From Zopfochytrium polystomum (Eukaryota; Chytridiomycota; Chytridiomycetes; Chytridiales; Chytridiaceae): a stretch of DNA of 64,000 nucleotides. The notes under the pieces are model-generated. The model saw only the letters and a list, made by a program, of their open reading frames with translations, did not search any database and had not been told where the DNA came from. How positions within the stretch are numbered: position 1 is the stretch's first letter; every line of letters begins with the position of its first letter. This document shows, piece by piece, positions 36,163 to 47,508 of this stretch. Position numbers and translations under genes: made by a program. Location: assembly GCA_025765615.1 (NCBI GenBank), contig JAIVFJ010000125.1:1-64000 (forward strand). The letters are read 5' to 3'.

Positions 36163-37710
36163 ATGAGGGAAATCGTGCACGTTCAGGTCGGCCAGTGCGG
36201 CAACCAGGTATTCGACTTACCTCCTGCGCAGTTCACTTCCCTCCTCTCACCCCTCTTCACGCAACAGATCGGTGCCAAATTCTGGGAGGTCATCTCAGAC
36301 GAGCACGGCATTGACGCTGCTGGGAACTACAGCGGGTCCATCCCTGACGAGCAGCTCCAGCGAATCAACGTTTACTACAACGAGGCAAGCAGCGGCAAGT
36401 ATGTTCCGCGCGCCGTCCTTGTCGATTTGGAGCCAGGTACGATGGACTCGGCGAGAGCCGGTCCCGTCGGCGCTCTGTTCCGACCGGTGAGTCGCACGTG
36501 AATGTAGCCCGAAGAGGGAGCGGGATTTGTGTGATCTTCTCTGGCCACGCATGGCGAATGAGGGCTGCAACGATCAGGCCACTGCTGCTCTTCTGAACGA
36601 CCGTCTTCGCCGCACAATCAATAATAGGACAACTTTGTCTACGGGCAGTCTGGGGCAGGCAACAACTGGGCCAAAGGTCACTACACTGAAGGCGCCGAGC
36701 TCGTCGACACGGTCCTCGACGTCGTCCGCAAGGAGGCCGAAGCGACTGACTGTCTGCAAGGCTTCCAGCTCGCCCACTCCCTCGGCGGCGGCACCGGCGC
36801 TGGTATGGGCACACTCCTCATCTCCAAGATCCGCGAAGAATACCCGGACCGCATGATGTGCACCTTCTCCGTCGTTCCCTCGCCCAAGGTCTCCGACACC
36901 GTTGTCGAGCCGTACAACGCCACCCTCTCCGTCCACCAGCTCGTGGAAAACTCAGACGAGACCTTTTGCATCGACAACGAAGCCCTGTACGACATCTGCT
37001 TCCGCACCCTCAAGCTGCAGAGTCCGGCCTTCTCCGACTTGAACCACCTCGTGTCTGCCGTCATGTCCGGCGTGACGACGTCCCTCCGCTTCCCGGGCCA
37101 GCTGAACTCGGACCTGAGGAAGCTGGCTGTGAACCTCGTGCCCTTCCCGCGGCTCCACTTCTTCATGGTCGGATTTGCGCCGCTCACCGCCGCTGGCTCG
37201 CAGAAGTTCCGGTCCCTGACCGTCCCCGAGCTGACACAGCAGATGTTCGACCCCAAGAACATGATGGCGGCGTCGGACCCGCGCCACGGCCGCTACCTCA
37301 CCGCCGCGGCCGTGTTCCGCGGCAAGATGTCGATGAACGAGGTCGAGGAGCAACTGCTCAACATCCAGAACAAAAACTCTTCGTACTTTGTCGAGTGGAT
37401 CCCAAACAACTTTAAGATGGCCGTCTGCGATATCCCACCGCGGGGCCTCAAGATGTCGGCCACATTCATTGGCAACTCGACGGCCATTCAGGAGCTGTTT
37501 AAACGCGTCTCGGAGCAGTTTACGGCCATGTTCAAGCGCAAGGCTTTCCTGCACTGGTACACCGGTGAGGGCATGGACGAGATGGAGTTCACCGAGGCGG
37601 AGTCGAACATGAACGACCTTGTTTCCGAGTACCAGCAGTACCAGGACGCGACAGCCGAGGACGAGGAAGAGTTTGAAGAGGAGGACGGCAAAGAAGCTCC
37701 GCAGGAGTGA
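36163..37710 (+). CDS. TUB2: Beta-tubulin
   Basis: GTP-binding subunit of the alpha/beta-tubulin dimer of microtubules. Three exons, 36163-36207, 36268-36486 and 36628-37710, give an intact 448-residue protein. It starts with the autoregulatory MREI motif, carries the GTP loop GGGTGAG at 140-146 and the acidic tail [20 protein letters not shown]. The intron after codon 15 lies in the N-terminal region where fungal beta-tubulins often carry introns. Residues His6, Phe167, Glu198 and Phe200 match benzimidazole-sensitive fungi; residue 165 is Cys. No frame problems, so this stretch of assembly is reliable. Confidence 0.98.
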
Positions 37711-38163
37711 CTCGTCATAGCCGTGCCTATTTGTGAACGCTTTTCTCGTTTTAATCCCTCTAGCTTTCGTGTATTTTACTGCCAGGATGTTTTCATCCGA
37801 GTCAACAACCAACCAAAACAGCCACCTCTTCATATGAATTTTTTTTTGAATGAATCACAAAGGAAGTAAAGGGCAAACACAAAGGTCGCTTGAACGTCTT
37901 CCTGATGAATGTGGGCTGTCTTGATCGCTGCACAGGAGTCAAGGCACCTGTTGCCGCGATCTTTTTCTCTTTTTCAGCGGAATGCCTTCCAAATCTCCTC
38001 CAATGTTGGATAATATTTAATATTTGGCGCAACCTTCGCTGGAAAGGAACTTTAGTAGCTCGAAGCAAAAACACGGCGTGGGAAAACAAAGCCCATAACT
38101 GTAAAGAGAAACAAATAGCAACAAGAAACGTTCGCAGTTTAGGTGGATCGGAAAAAAGATCAC
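37711..38163. other. Convergent intergenic region
   Basis: Between the 3' ends of tubulin and the ABCG gene. No feature recognised. Confidence 0.6.
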
Positions 38164-40472
38164 TCATTTACTCCTTGCAAGAACAGCATACCAGCAGACC
38201 CTGAAAAGAATCGAAATTCCAACCAAAATAACGATCCACTCCCAGTACTTTATCCCTCCGATTTCTAAATATGCTAGCACATCTTCGCCGTACATTTGGC
38301 AAGAGTTGGCTGGGGCGGAGCTGGGGTAGGAACATTGGAGGCAGTTGCCAGCTGCGTCGCGTCCACAGTCAAATACCAGATTGGAAAAATCATTGTTCAC
38401 GAGCAGTTCGAAAGCGTACTTTTGATAGTCCTATGTAGTGGAAAGAGTACCGCCAGAACCTCGGAAGGGATATCGCCTTGATAAAGTAGCCCTGCACGCA
38501 CATCCAAAAGCCGTTCGCGAAGGACGCGATGGCAAGGGCGGCGACGAAAATGGGAAGGAGAGAGGCGACAAGGATCACCTGCGATTCTGCTGCGTATATA
38601 GCGAGAAATAGATACGCTATGAAAGAGAAGAACGACCCAGCTGGGGCGTTCAGACCGATTGAGTAGTAGGCGATTGCGGCGAAGACCAGGGCGCAGAGAA
38701 ACAAGAACGGAATATTAACGAGCGAATTGGCGAGAACGTAGGGCAGCGCTGTGTAGAGTCCGTTGTGTTTTTCGCGAATGAACACGCTGCGCTCTTCGAG
38801 AAAGGCCGGAATGCCAGCCACAGACATGAACGAGAGGAACGCAACCGAGAAGAAATGTACTGAGAGTCGGTCGTTCACGGTCGAGGCGTTTGAACCCAGC
38901 TTCAACCAGATCAGTGCCATCATGACACCCATGCCAAAGTACATGCCAACGCGAACGCCGTATGCGATAAAGTTACGAGTGTAAGTAACGAATATTCGGT
39001 GGCTAAGGATGAGCGTATGAGAAATGAAGTGAGACCGGTGGGTTGCGTGGGCCAACGGCAATGCCGTAGTGCTTGACTTGTTGAACGATCCTCTTAGCCC
39101 AGAAACCGCCTCACTTGTACGGCCCTGGTGGAAGTGTGCGAGTGCCAAGATCGACTGACGAATGTTGGATTCCGTTGCTAACTCGAAGTCCGCATTAACC
39201 AGATCAATTGCGTGATCGGCTGGGTTTGCAAATCGGGGAATAGGTGATCCGAAAGCCTCGAACTTTGTTCTTCAAGTCAGTGGCAAACGAAAGAGTAGTG
39301 GTTGGAGGGTAACTCACATAGTCGGGCATATCCTCAATTCCACCAAAGTACATGGTTTTCCCCTCAGCAAGAACCAGCAGGCTGTCGAAAAGTCGGAGCG
39401 TCTCGAAGTTTGGTTGGTGGATAGTGGCGATGACAACCATTTGTGTGTCCTTTGCGATGCGCTTGATGGCCGTCATAACCTCACGACTGGTGGTTGTGTC
39501 GAGACCAGAAGTGGGCTCGTCCAGGAAGAGAATACGGGGATTCGTAACAAGGGATTGTGCAATGGTGACGCGCCGCTTTTGGCCGCCTGAGATGCCCTTC
39601 TGAATCGGGTTGCCGATACGCACGTCTGCGCATTTCGCGAGACCCATGGCGTTGATAATCTGTGACCATAAATATGCGAAGTAAGGGAACAAAGTCTTAA
39701 ACACGGTTGCAAACATCGGAAATATTGGAATCTTACGTGCTCGACTCTGCCTCGTAGGAACTCTGTTTTCTCCTTGGGGTCGCTCAGAAAAGCCGCGTAC
39801 ATGATTGTCTCTCGAACGGTCAGCAGGCTGAGCAAGTCATCTTCCTGCTCCACGTAGGAGCCGACCGTTGCCATTTGAGCCGTTGTGTCTATTCGCTTGT
39901 CGCCCAGGAAGACATCTCCCTTCGCCCCACGCAAACGGCGAGCTAGAGCGTCTAAAAGGGTCGTTTTACCTGCTCCCGACGGTCCCATGACAGCTAGCAT
40001 CTGTCCTGGAAAGACTTGACCCGTTACAGGCTCCAATAGGATTTTTTCCGGCCCAGCTACGAGAGGCGTTGGTGGAGGCGGAAGAGGACCCCCGTTTTGG
40101 GGGGAGAGGTGAATTGGATGACAAGATGCGCAAGGACTCCGAGTCGACGACGGTGGCGGTGCTTGCGGTCTTGCTGACGGTCGACAGGCGCCCTGCGGCA
40201 GCAGCAGCAGCGACTGCAGCCTCTGCACGGGCTCGCTTCGACGCCTTTGCGACCTGCTTGGAGACGGTTGTGGAGAAAGACACATCGACGAAAGTGAAAG
40301 GAGCCTGTTTTGGCGCAGAGTAGACGGACGATGGCGGGTACGAGCTGTGCAGCGAGGCGTGCAGGAAGCCATCCGCGTCTGCCGGCTGCAGCAAATGCTG
40401 CTGCAGCTGCTGCTGCTGCAAGGTTTCGACGGTGACAGTGTGGAAGGTCGTGGCAGTGGCGGTGGCGGCCAT
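38164..40472 (-). CDS. ABC transporter, ABCG (white/ABCG2-like) half-transporter
   Basis: Membrane exporter with NBD before TMD, working as a dimer on lipids, pigments or drugs. Start ATG at 40472 (MAATATATTFHTV). Introns 39660-39736 and 39263-39317 have standard borders. The N-terminal region is rich in Gln, Ser and Ala, then Walker A GPSGAGKTT, Q-loop SYVEQEDDLL, signature ISGGQKRRVTI, Walker B RILFLDEPTSGLD and H-loop TIHQPN. Six hydrophobic segments follow (GMYFGMGVMMALIWL to ILVGISILFRVCWYAVLARS), with a Cys-bearing loop CGRDAAGNCLQC before the last one. Two frame breaks at homopolymers, near 40100 and an extra G near 38433, are probably errors. Confidence 0.85.
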
Positions 40473-40985
40473 ATGATTTGTTCTTTCTTTCTTTTCTTTT
40501 TTTCTTTTCTTTTTTTTTTTCTCCGTTTTCTTTTTGCTTTTTGGCCTCTCATCTCTCACATCGACACAGTGCCCACCACCGCAGACACCCTCCACCCGCC
40601 AGCCCTCCACTCCACCCTTCCCCGCCTTCCAACGAACATTCTAAATCCATCGACAAACCTCATCCACGGCGCAAATCGCACTGGAACAAACAAAACATGC
40701 AACAAAGTCGTGTCAATGCAGGCGCAGTCTATGTAAGGCTGAAACGCCTTCATCAACACGTCTCCATTGAAATATTTACCCAGTGCGCTTTCGGCTCTCA
40801 CCCTTTCGGCCAATTGCACCTCGAACCAACTGCTTCATCATCAGCCGCCACGTTTGGCTTCGCTTTCTTGAGTGAAGCTCATAGGCTCCCACTTGGTGTG
40901 AGGCCGCCCGCTTTTGTACGCTGCGCGCATACATGCTCACCAGTGTCTAAACATTTAATAGACTCCAAGGGGAGAGTGTCTTAAT
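40473..40985. other. Intergenic region
   Basis: A T-rich tract (40478-40530) in the ABCG leader, then unremarkable sequence. No gene supported. Confidence 0.5.
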
Positions 40986-40989
40986 GGTA

Positions 40990-41660
40990 CCTGAAAGTTT
41001 GGACGAAACAAAGCGGATCACCAGCCCAAAAACCAAAACCAGGACGAACCGGCCTTCCCCTTACCACTCCTCTGCCGTGCAACAGCAGCCGCCCTCGCGA
41101 CGCCCTCCCTCGCAACGATCTCCAGTCTCTTTCCATCGCCGTTTCCGGAGCGTACGACAATCCGATGCTCACCTCCAAACCTGCGGAAACGACCTTCCTC
41201 TCCCGCAAGCCTACCTTACTCGAGACATTGCCCGATGGCGTCTCTGCAACGTGCTCTCACACGCACACCTGTACCACAGCTGCTGCATCGCGAGGTCGAC
41301 CTTGTACGCTGCGGTTTCCGCAGCTGACTCATGGGTTGTGCGGGGCGACGAGACATCAAGGGGTCCTGCGGCACGAAAGCGGCGTGCACTTGAAGGTGGT
41401 CGAGGTCCGGAACGTGAGGCGCGGGAGGCATATTTAAACGTCGTGCGGGCTGCTGCCATAGCTGTGTGAGTGAGGAGGAAACAATTCCGACGCGGTCACA
41501 GCGCAAAAGGTATGGATTCGCCGCTTTGATTGCTTGGATCGGAGTGGAGAGACTCGAGAGTGGGGTTGCGGAAGATAAATGTGAAAGTGGCGGTCGCGAG
41601 GTCAAACGAGGTAAGAACGATGCTCCCTGGCACAAGGATGGGGTCAGGGCGGACAAATCC
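40990..41660 (-). pseudogene. Relic of the C-terminal region of a GH5-like glycosidase
   Basis: Minus-strand fragments in changing frames: VPGSIVLTSFDLATATFTFI near 41600-41650, GESIPFALTASELF near 41490, then ICLPRLTFRTSTTF, TAAYKVDLAMQQLWYRC near 41270-41330, and VVRS with GDGKRLEIVAREG near 41110-41160. The last parts match segment by segment the frame at 63489-64000 (IYLPRLHFPEFANL, TAAFRIDLTAQRLWYRC, GGGKRLAVVAREG). In-frame stops and shifts show decay. I assign it to the beta-sandwich C-terminal part of endoglycoceramidase-type GH5 enzymes, whose catalytic part lies as a separate relic at 44.5-45.8 kb on the other strand; that assignment is inference. Confidence 0.55.
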
Positions 41661-41719
41661 TTTGAGGCTGCGGAGGTGGCGCCATCATCGAATGCGGCTG
41701 GGCCACGCCGTTACGATGG

Positions 41720-42799
41720 GTGCCTGTCGTCGAAACCGTCACGTCCGCCAGAACATCCCTCGCCATCTCTGCCGTCGCCGCCTCCGCGACCACCACCACC
41801 ACCACCACCACCACCGCTGTCCGCACCGGCGATTGCTCCTTAATTGCCGCCGCCGCCATCAGTCTTGATCGCCCCCCCGTTCCTCGAATTTTTCTTCGTC
41901 CTCCCTCGCATCGTCCCATCCTCCCAGCCCTTTTCTTCCACCTTCACATCCCCCGCTTGCTTCTTTCGGCCGTCCGCCTTAGAGGTGATCGATCCGAATT
42001 TGAGAAAGGAGATCGAGCATATGTTGGAGAGCACTCCTGCACCCAGGAGTGGCCCTTCCGAGTTACGATGTTCAAGTTGTTCATCCACCACGTTTGCACG
42101 GTCTTTGCCAGCCGCGACGTTGAGAAAGAGAGGGTTATTACAGCATTGAAGAGTTGCGGCAGAAGCTGCGTTGCTGCTTGCGAACGACAAGGAGCGCTTA
42201 TTGAGGAGATCACCCGAAAAGTGTGTAAGTAACTGTTCATTTTTTCGACATTGGGATGGGGAGGACGAGGCAAGATGTCACCTCAAATTGACCTCAATTT
42301 CAGGGAGAGCCTTCAAACTGAGTTAGCCTGGCCGAGGGACTCCTTTTTTCCAGAAGTGTTATTAGTCTGTAGTTAAATCTGATGCTTTTGACTGATCAAA
42401 CTCTCCTTCCACCCTCTTTAACGAACAGAGCAAGCTGAAAGGGAATTCCTCCCAGAAAATTTGCTTAACTCACTCTCACGCCGTGATAAATGGCTGGAGA
42501 TTCTCAGGGCAGCTCCTGAATTCGCAACAGCAGCGCGCGCTTGCTCGCGCAGGTCATTCCCCCTTGATACCGATGACCAGGCGAACGACCGCATTGTAAA
42601 TGCGTTCGTTTTTGCGTACTCAGCATTCAGTGATGATGTTCACCAATATGCTGGCCGACAAGGCGCAAGGGTGTTGGAAATCGCATTTCGAGCGGGGGAA
42701 GGTCTGGTGGGCGCCGTGGCTTGCTGTCTGATGAATGAAATTGTTCAGCGGAGGAAGCTGGCCGTTGAGTACGTGTTGGGGCCGGAGAAGAAGGATTAA
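41720..42799 (+). CDS. Hypothetical protein, two exons proposed
   Basis: Not recognised. Two coding-like blocks on the plus strand: one ending near 42224 (FIHHVCTVFASRDVEKERVI, CVAACERQGALIEEITRKV) followed by a GTGTGTAAGT donor region, and one from about 42428 to the stop at 42799 (EREFLPENLLNSLSRRDKWL, NAFVFAYSAFSDDVHQYAGR, ending VEYVLGPEKKD). The second block is evenly helical and has no low complexity. The splice phase does not fit exactly, so the model is uncertain. A (CAC)n tract lies near 41790-41815 in the 5' part. Confidence 0.35.
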
Positions 42800-43208
42800 A
42801 TTTGCACAAATAAATTCCTCGTGTCAGGGCTTAAGTAGTATTATACTGTCGCATTGCCGTTGACATATGGATACATACTGTTTCACGCAAGGGGCTTTAC
42901 TGCTGCTAATATTATCGGGGAACTGATATTAGATTCCTGTGGTTCAAGAAGCTTTTAACTAACGCAGCGGAGGCTGACGACAGTCGAATACTGGCAATGC
43001 CTCAGCGCAAAATATTATTAATCGTTGACTGTCTACTTTTGCGAGTCTGCTCGTTCGCGGCCACTTTCCTGTTATCAGCGACGCCAAAACGGAGGAGCCA
43101 AAATCGACTCATAATTGTTGCTCAGTTCCCTCTTTCTTTATTCAAACACCCATGCAAGGATCAACAAATGAGTAATGAGGTAAAAATGCCTGTCTGTCGC
43201 CACTCTCT
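42800..43208. other. Convergent intergenic region
   Basis: AT-richer than its surroundings. No feature recognised. Confidence 0.5.
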
Positions 43209-44214
43209 CTAAATGCGCCCTCGATTGGCCTTCAGGGCCTTGTCGACCATTTCCTCTGAGACCGCCCACAACCTCGCGGCCTGTGTGTCGTCAAAGGCAA
43301 GCGCGTGCGTCTCGTTGGACGGCCGGCAGTCCTTGTAGTATCCGCCAGCCTTGAGTCCCGGGTCCAGCGCGCACACCACAGTCGTTGCCGCGCCCTGAGG
43401 TACCGACTTTGACCAGTCAAACAAGTAGAGTGGGAGCTTGAAAAAGTGGCCCTGCATCATCTGCTCCTTCCCTGTCCCTTCGTGCGTGTGCGCGTACAAA
43501 TCCGTTTTGATAATGCCTGGGTGAAGCGCCACAGACTGCACGTGCTCGCCCGCCGCCTTGAACCGCTTGTTCAGCTCGTGCGAAAAGAGAACGGTGGCGA
43601 GCTTCGCGTGCCCGTACCGCACCCAGTTCTGGTAGTCCTTTTCGCCGTTGATGTCGTCGAACAGGATGCCTTCGTTCGGCGCAAACATGACGTGGGTGAC
43701 GCTGGACAGATTCACCACCCGCGACGGCGCCGCGGTCGACCCGCTGCGCGCCAGCAGCGGCGAGAGTTTGCGCACGAGGTGGAAATGCCCGAGGTGGTTC
43801 ACCGCAAACTGCGCCTCGTACCCGTCGCGGGTCGTCTCCCGCTCTCGCTGCGCCATCACGCCAGCGTTGTTGATGAGGATGTGCAGCGGCTTGCCCGAGC
43901 CGAGCACGGCGTCCGCAAAGGCGTCGACGGAGGCGAGCGAGGCGAGGTCCAGCTGCCGCGCGGAGACCTGGGCGGGCCGGGTGCCGCTCCTTGATCTTGG
44001 CGACGGCAGCGTTGCCCTTGTCGAGGGACCGCGCGGCGACGGTCACGATGGCGCCGTGCTGGGCGAGGACGCGCGCCGTCTCGAAGCCGAGGCCGGTGTT
44101 TGCGCCAGTGACGATGACGTGCCTGTCGCGGGCTTGGGCGGCAAAGTGGTGCGCGACCTCTTCGGCGGTGGAGTTGCGGTTGAAGCGTGTGGTCGGGGCC
44201 GTGGTCGAACTCAT
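43209..44214 (-). CDS. Short-chain dehydrogenase/reductase (retinol dehydrogenase / WWOX-like class)
   Basis: NAD(P)-dependent oxidoreductase with a Rossmann fold. The start ATG at 44214 lies directly behind a CA-repeat leader. Cofactor motif TGANTGLG at residues 36-43 and ARSLDK after it, NNAGVM structural motif, catalytic Ser in VVNLSSVTH and the YxxxK pair in YGHAKLA; then HPGIIKTDL and a C-terminus EEMVDKALKANRGRI. Length about 335 residues, usual for this class. One frame break near 43989, where an extra G in a GG pair separates KIKERHP from QVSARQLDLASLAS; both sides fit the family, so error is likely. Substrate unknown (lipid or retinoid-like alcohols are common). Confidence 0.85.
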
Positions 44215-44216
44215 CC

Positions 44217-44258
44217 TTGTGTGTGTGCGTGTGTGTGTGTGTGTGTGTCTGTGTGTTT
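44217..44258. repeat. (TG)n microsatellite in the dehydrogenase 5' leader
   Basis: Reads as CA on the mRNA strand and ends only a few bases before the ATG. Confidence 0.9.
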
Positions 44259-44535
44259 GTTTTATTGCCTCTAAGGATTGATGATGATGATGATGATAAT
44301 GAAAGGCGGCGCCGCCATCCGGCTTTAAATAACCTGCGCGTTTGGTTTTGCGGTTGTCCAGTGCGTCCAATTTGTCAACAAGTCACGTGCCCATGCGGAT
44401 TGGGGGAAAAATGGCTTTTTCCGCGAGCGGCCGCGTCATTGCCGCACCGCGCAAATCCCGCCGTTCCCGCCGGCGATCAAGGGCGACGGGCGACCCAAGC
44501 CTAACAGAAAGACAGCCGTTTGTAATCTCACGAAG

Positions 44536-45830
44536 AAGTTGATGTAGTTATCGAGCGAGACTTCGCTGCATTCTTCATGCACTACACGGAGCATTTGCCA
44601 GCGGGGTGAGTCCAAGGCCTCCTCCTGGTGTGTGTGTGTGCCTCGTGGTGCAGCAAATAATTCTGTGATTTGGCCACAACGGATCGGGTGGCCGCGCTGC
44701 GCCCAAGCCCAAACTTGTCAACATCCAAGAATTCCTCCAGTCCCAGTTCATAAACGCCGTCGCGAAGCGGATCCACGAAAAGGCCGCGGACCTCGAGGAC
44801 TATGTGGTTGTCGGGTACGACATTCTCAACGAGCCGAACGTCGCGTTATCGGCGCGCCCGACTTATCGAAACGACCGCCTCATCAGGAACTCCTCCTCGA
44901 CCTCTCGCCGACCATCCTCCGGAGCTTTCTGCGGAGTGAAGGCAACGCGTGCGTGGTTTAAAGGAACGGAATGTCGCGGTTCGGGCCCAATTTTGTCGAA
45001 AAGGAGAGTGTCGACCCGGAGGGTGTCAGCGCCTGGTTCCCAAAGCGACTCCCCTCCCACCTAGCGTTCCCAAAGTAGTGGGACATCGATCCAGAGTGGG
45101 TCCAGCAATGGCGTTGCATCTGGGCGAATCGGGAGGGGAAGCGAAAAAGACACTCGTGCCCGACTAATTTGCCCTCACGGGAACTCCCGACGGCAAACCG
45201 CACTTTGACGACTATTTCGTGCCGTTTGCCGAACGCTTCATCTGCGCGATCCGCGTCCACCACAAGGCAGCCATCAGCTATGTCAGCCCGGGGGCGGCGC
45301 TGAAGTCCCGCGCATCCGCCGACCGTGGATGGGCGACGTGCGGTGTCGAACGACGGAAGCTGTACCGCATCTGCTACGCGCCGCACTTTTACGACGGGCT
45401 CACCCTCATCTCCAAGAACTACAACACGTTCTTTACCGGACCTCTTTGGCGGCGCCGCCCGCAAAGAGTACTCACTCGTCTTTCTCTCTACAAGTTCTTT
45501 GAGAGCGGAATCAAGGCTTGCTTCCGCGACCAGCTCGCCGGAACCAAGACGAGGGTGCGGACCACCTCGGAGATGCCGTGCGTGATCGGCGAGATCGGTA
45601 TCCCCATGGATCTCGAAGGCGGCAAGCGTTCAAGACGTGAAATTATTCGATGCAGACACGGGCATTGGACGCGAACCTGTGTGGGCTGTTGGAAACCCTG
45701 GACTGAACTACGCGCTGTGAACGTGCGTGCCGGATAACTCGAACGAGTGGGGAGGCGGTTGGAACAGCGAGGACTTGAGTCTGTGGTCGCCGCCGGTGAA
45801 GACCACGGATGGTTTTAGTCGGACCCTCTG
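44536..45830 (+). pseudogene. Relic of the catalytic part of a GH5 glycosidase (endoglycoceramidase/steryl-glucosidase-like)
   Basis: Plus-strand fragments in changing frames follow the order of a GH5 barrel: VNIQEFLQSQFINAVAKRI, then VVGYDILNEPN with the acid/base Glu near 44810-44835, ESVDPEGVSAWFPKR, DIDPEWVQQWRCIW, PFAERFICAIR, YRICYAPHFYDGLTL, and CVIGEIGIPMD with the nucleophile Glu near 45580-45610. The end is NSNEWGGGWNSEDLSLWSPP. A TAG at 45076-45078 falls inside the frame and several shifts occur; the N-terminal part and the C-terminal domain are missing. It is a dead gene. Substrate class is inferred from the motif order only. Confidence 0.65.
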
Positions 45831-46189
45831 ACAAGAGCCATTTAAACAACGAGTCTTACCTCTTTGTTTCACAAAGACACCTCTTTTGCAAACTTTCTAT
45901 TTCCCACGTTTTGTTTCTTCTTTCGTTAGTCTCTATGGTTTCCAGACTTTGTTTTTCAACAAGAAGCAGTGTTTGGTAGCGAAGTCGATGTTGCAGGGTC
46001 ACGTTGCGAACGCGGGAGCTCCACAGCTCCCTGCGTTCAAACAACTTTCACGCGGCCGAAAGTGGTACTTAACGCGTCGGAGGCAATCTGTTCCTTGATG
46101 AAAAAGAGCTGGATGAGAATTTTTAATTTGCGAGTCTCCGAGCTTTTTGAAAAGAGAAGAGGCGGGGGACAAGTCAGATAGGGCATTTC
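45831..46189. other. Intergenic region
   Basis: Upstream of the first U1 snRNA gene. No gene recognised; distal snRNA promoter elements may lie here. Confidence 0.5.
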
Positions 46190-46217
46190 TGGTGCGCAGT
46201 CCGCAGTCCTCAAAGGG

Positions 46218-46223
46218 TATAAA
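46218..46223 (+). promoter_or_regulatory. TATA box of U1 snRNA copy 1
   Basis: TATAAA from -34 to -29 of the predicted RNA 5' end. The upstream element GCGCAGTCCGCAG (about 46196-46208) is shared with copy 2. Confidence 0.7.
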
Positions 46224-46251
46224 GACCCCGACCCCGCCGTTGTGAAAAGGC

Positions 46252-46417
46252 ATACTTACCTGGCTGGGGCAGTGGGTGATCAAGAAGGCCCAATGCCTGT
46301 TGGTGCGGCGCTTCCATTGCACACACGCGAGGCCCGTGCTGGCACTCTTCGTCTTCGTGGCGAACGAGACGGCACAATTTTTTCCTTGTGGGTCACGGGC
46401 GTTCGCGCCTGTCCCAC
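46252..46417 (+). ncRNA. U1 spliceosomal snRNA, copy 1
   Basis: RNA component of the U1 snRNP that pairs with 5' splice sites. The 5' end is AUACUUACCU, complementary to the GTAAGT-type donors of genes in this window. Stem-loop I has the loop GAUCAAGAAGG (the canonical U1-70K site is GAUCACGAAGG). Stem-loop II carries CCAUUGCAC, the U1A-type loop. A Sm site AAUUUUUUCC lies at 46376-46385, followed by a 3' stem with a UUCG loop (GGGCGUUCGCGCCUG). The 166-nt length is the normal U1 size. The open reading frames drawn through it are artefacts. Confidence 0.93.
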
Positions 46418-46892
46418 GTTTGATTCTGTTCATTGATGTGCTGAAAGCGCAAGGCTGGTCTCGTTGGGGGGGCGGCCGGTCCAGCGATGGAGAATACCAG
46501 TGGCGAGATTGATTGATTGATGGTTAACCAAACGCCGTTGGCTCAACTTCGGCCAATGCGTGTTTGGATCACGTTGGAGATGTCAAGCGTGTGCTCAGCA
46601 TTTTTATTTCACGAGTGCCAAACCAAGCGACCTCCTTCAGTGCGCAAAACGACGAGCTTGGTAATTTCCACCGCACTCTCTGAACCTTTTGCTTGTCCTG
46701 AGTCATGATGGGACAAGAATCATTTGTGAGACTGGGGCAGCTTATGCGATGGACGCGAGAATTGGATACCTCAAGAGGTGACCGCCCGTTAAGTCACAGC
46801 GAGTCGTCTTGCCTGATTACAAACGATGCGTGGCGTAAAAAAATTTTACCCTTTAATGGCGCTTCTCTTGGTGAATCCACCCACGATAACAA

Positions 46893-47405
46893 ATGATGCC
46901 ACCCCGCCAACCATCCTACCTCCTGGCCCACGGCAACCTGTCGTGACTCGTCAGCCCCGAGCTGTCAGGACCGCAGGTTCCTCGTCGCCCTCGGGAAGGA
47001 GATCCTCGCCGCCCCCGTCCGCCCGCGCGCCGTCGTCCTCGTGTCCGCACACTGGGAGACCGCCCCCGGACTGCGCGTCAGCACGAGCGCCCACCACAAC
47101 CAGCTCCACGACTACTAGAACTTCCCCGCGCACTTCTACGACATCAAGTACCCCGCCGCCCGCGCACCGGACGCCGCAAAGGCTTCGGGACTGCTGAATG
47201 CGGCGGAGTTCAACGTCGCCGACGAGACGGAGCGATTGGACTACGGGGACTTCACCATCCGGTTGTACCTGTGAGTCTGTGATTTTTCCGATCAAAGCTC
47301 CTGTGCCTGACAGGACTCGCTGTCCCCAGCTTTCCTAACCAAGAAATCCCAGTCATCCAGCTCTCCCTCCCCGACACTACCGACCCTGCCGCGTTTGGCT
47401 ACCCA
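46893..47405 (+). pseudogene. Relic of a DODA/LigB-type extradiol ring-cleavage dioxygenase
   Basis: Family motifs are visible on the plus strand: YLLAHGNLS near 46917-46943, FLVALGKEILAAPVRPRAVV, VLVSAHWETAPGLRVSTSAH with a metal-ligand His, then HDY, NFPAHFYDIKYPA, RLDYGDFTIRLYL, a GT-AG intron (from about 47271 to 47329) and FPNQEIPVIQLSLPD. A TGA at 46944-46946 and a TAG at 47116-47118 (where a Tyr or similar is expected) break it, with at least one frame shift. The 3' part is cut off where the inverted repeat begins. Live members open aromatic diol rings such as DOPA. Dead copy. Confidence 0.65.
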
Positions 47406-47508
47406 TCAATCAATCAATCTCGCCGCTGGTCTTCTCCATCGCTGGACCGGCCGCCCCCAAACGTGACCAGCCGTTGCGCTTTCAGCACATCAATGAACAG
47501 AATCAAAC

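Noticed and set aside
42000..42190. Minus-strand open frame at 41840-42190
   Set aside because: Opposite the plus-strand block with better amino acid composition; no motif or start context.
46242..46512. Open frames such as the one beginning MIKKAQCLLVRRFHCTHARP and its mirror copy at 47.4-47.65 kb
   Set aside because: They run through U1 snRNA sequence, and the identity between copies is explained by the RNA.
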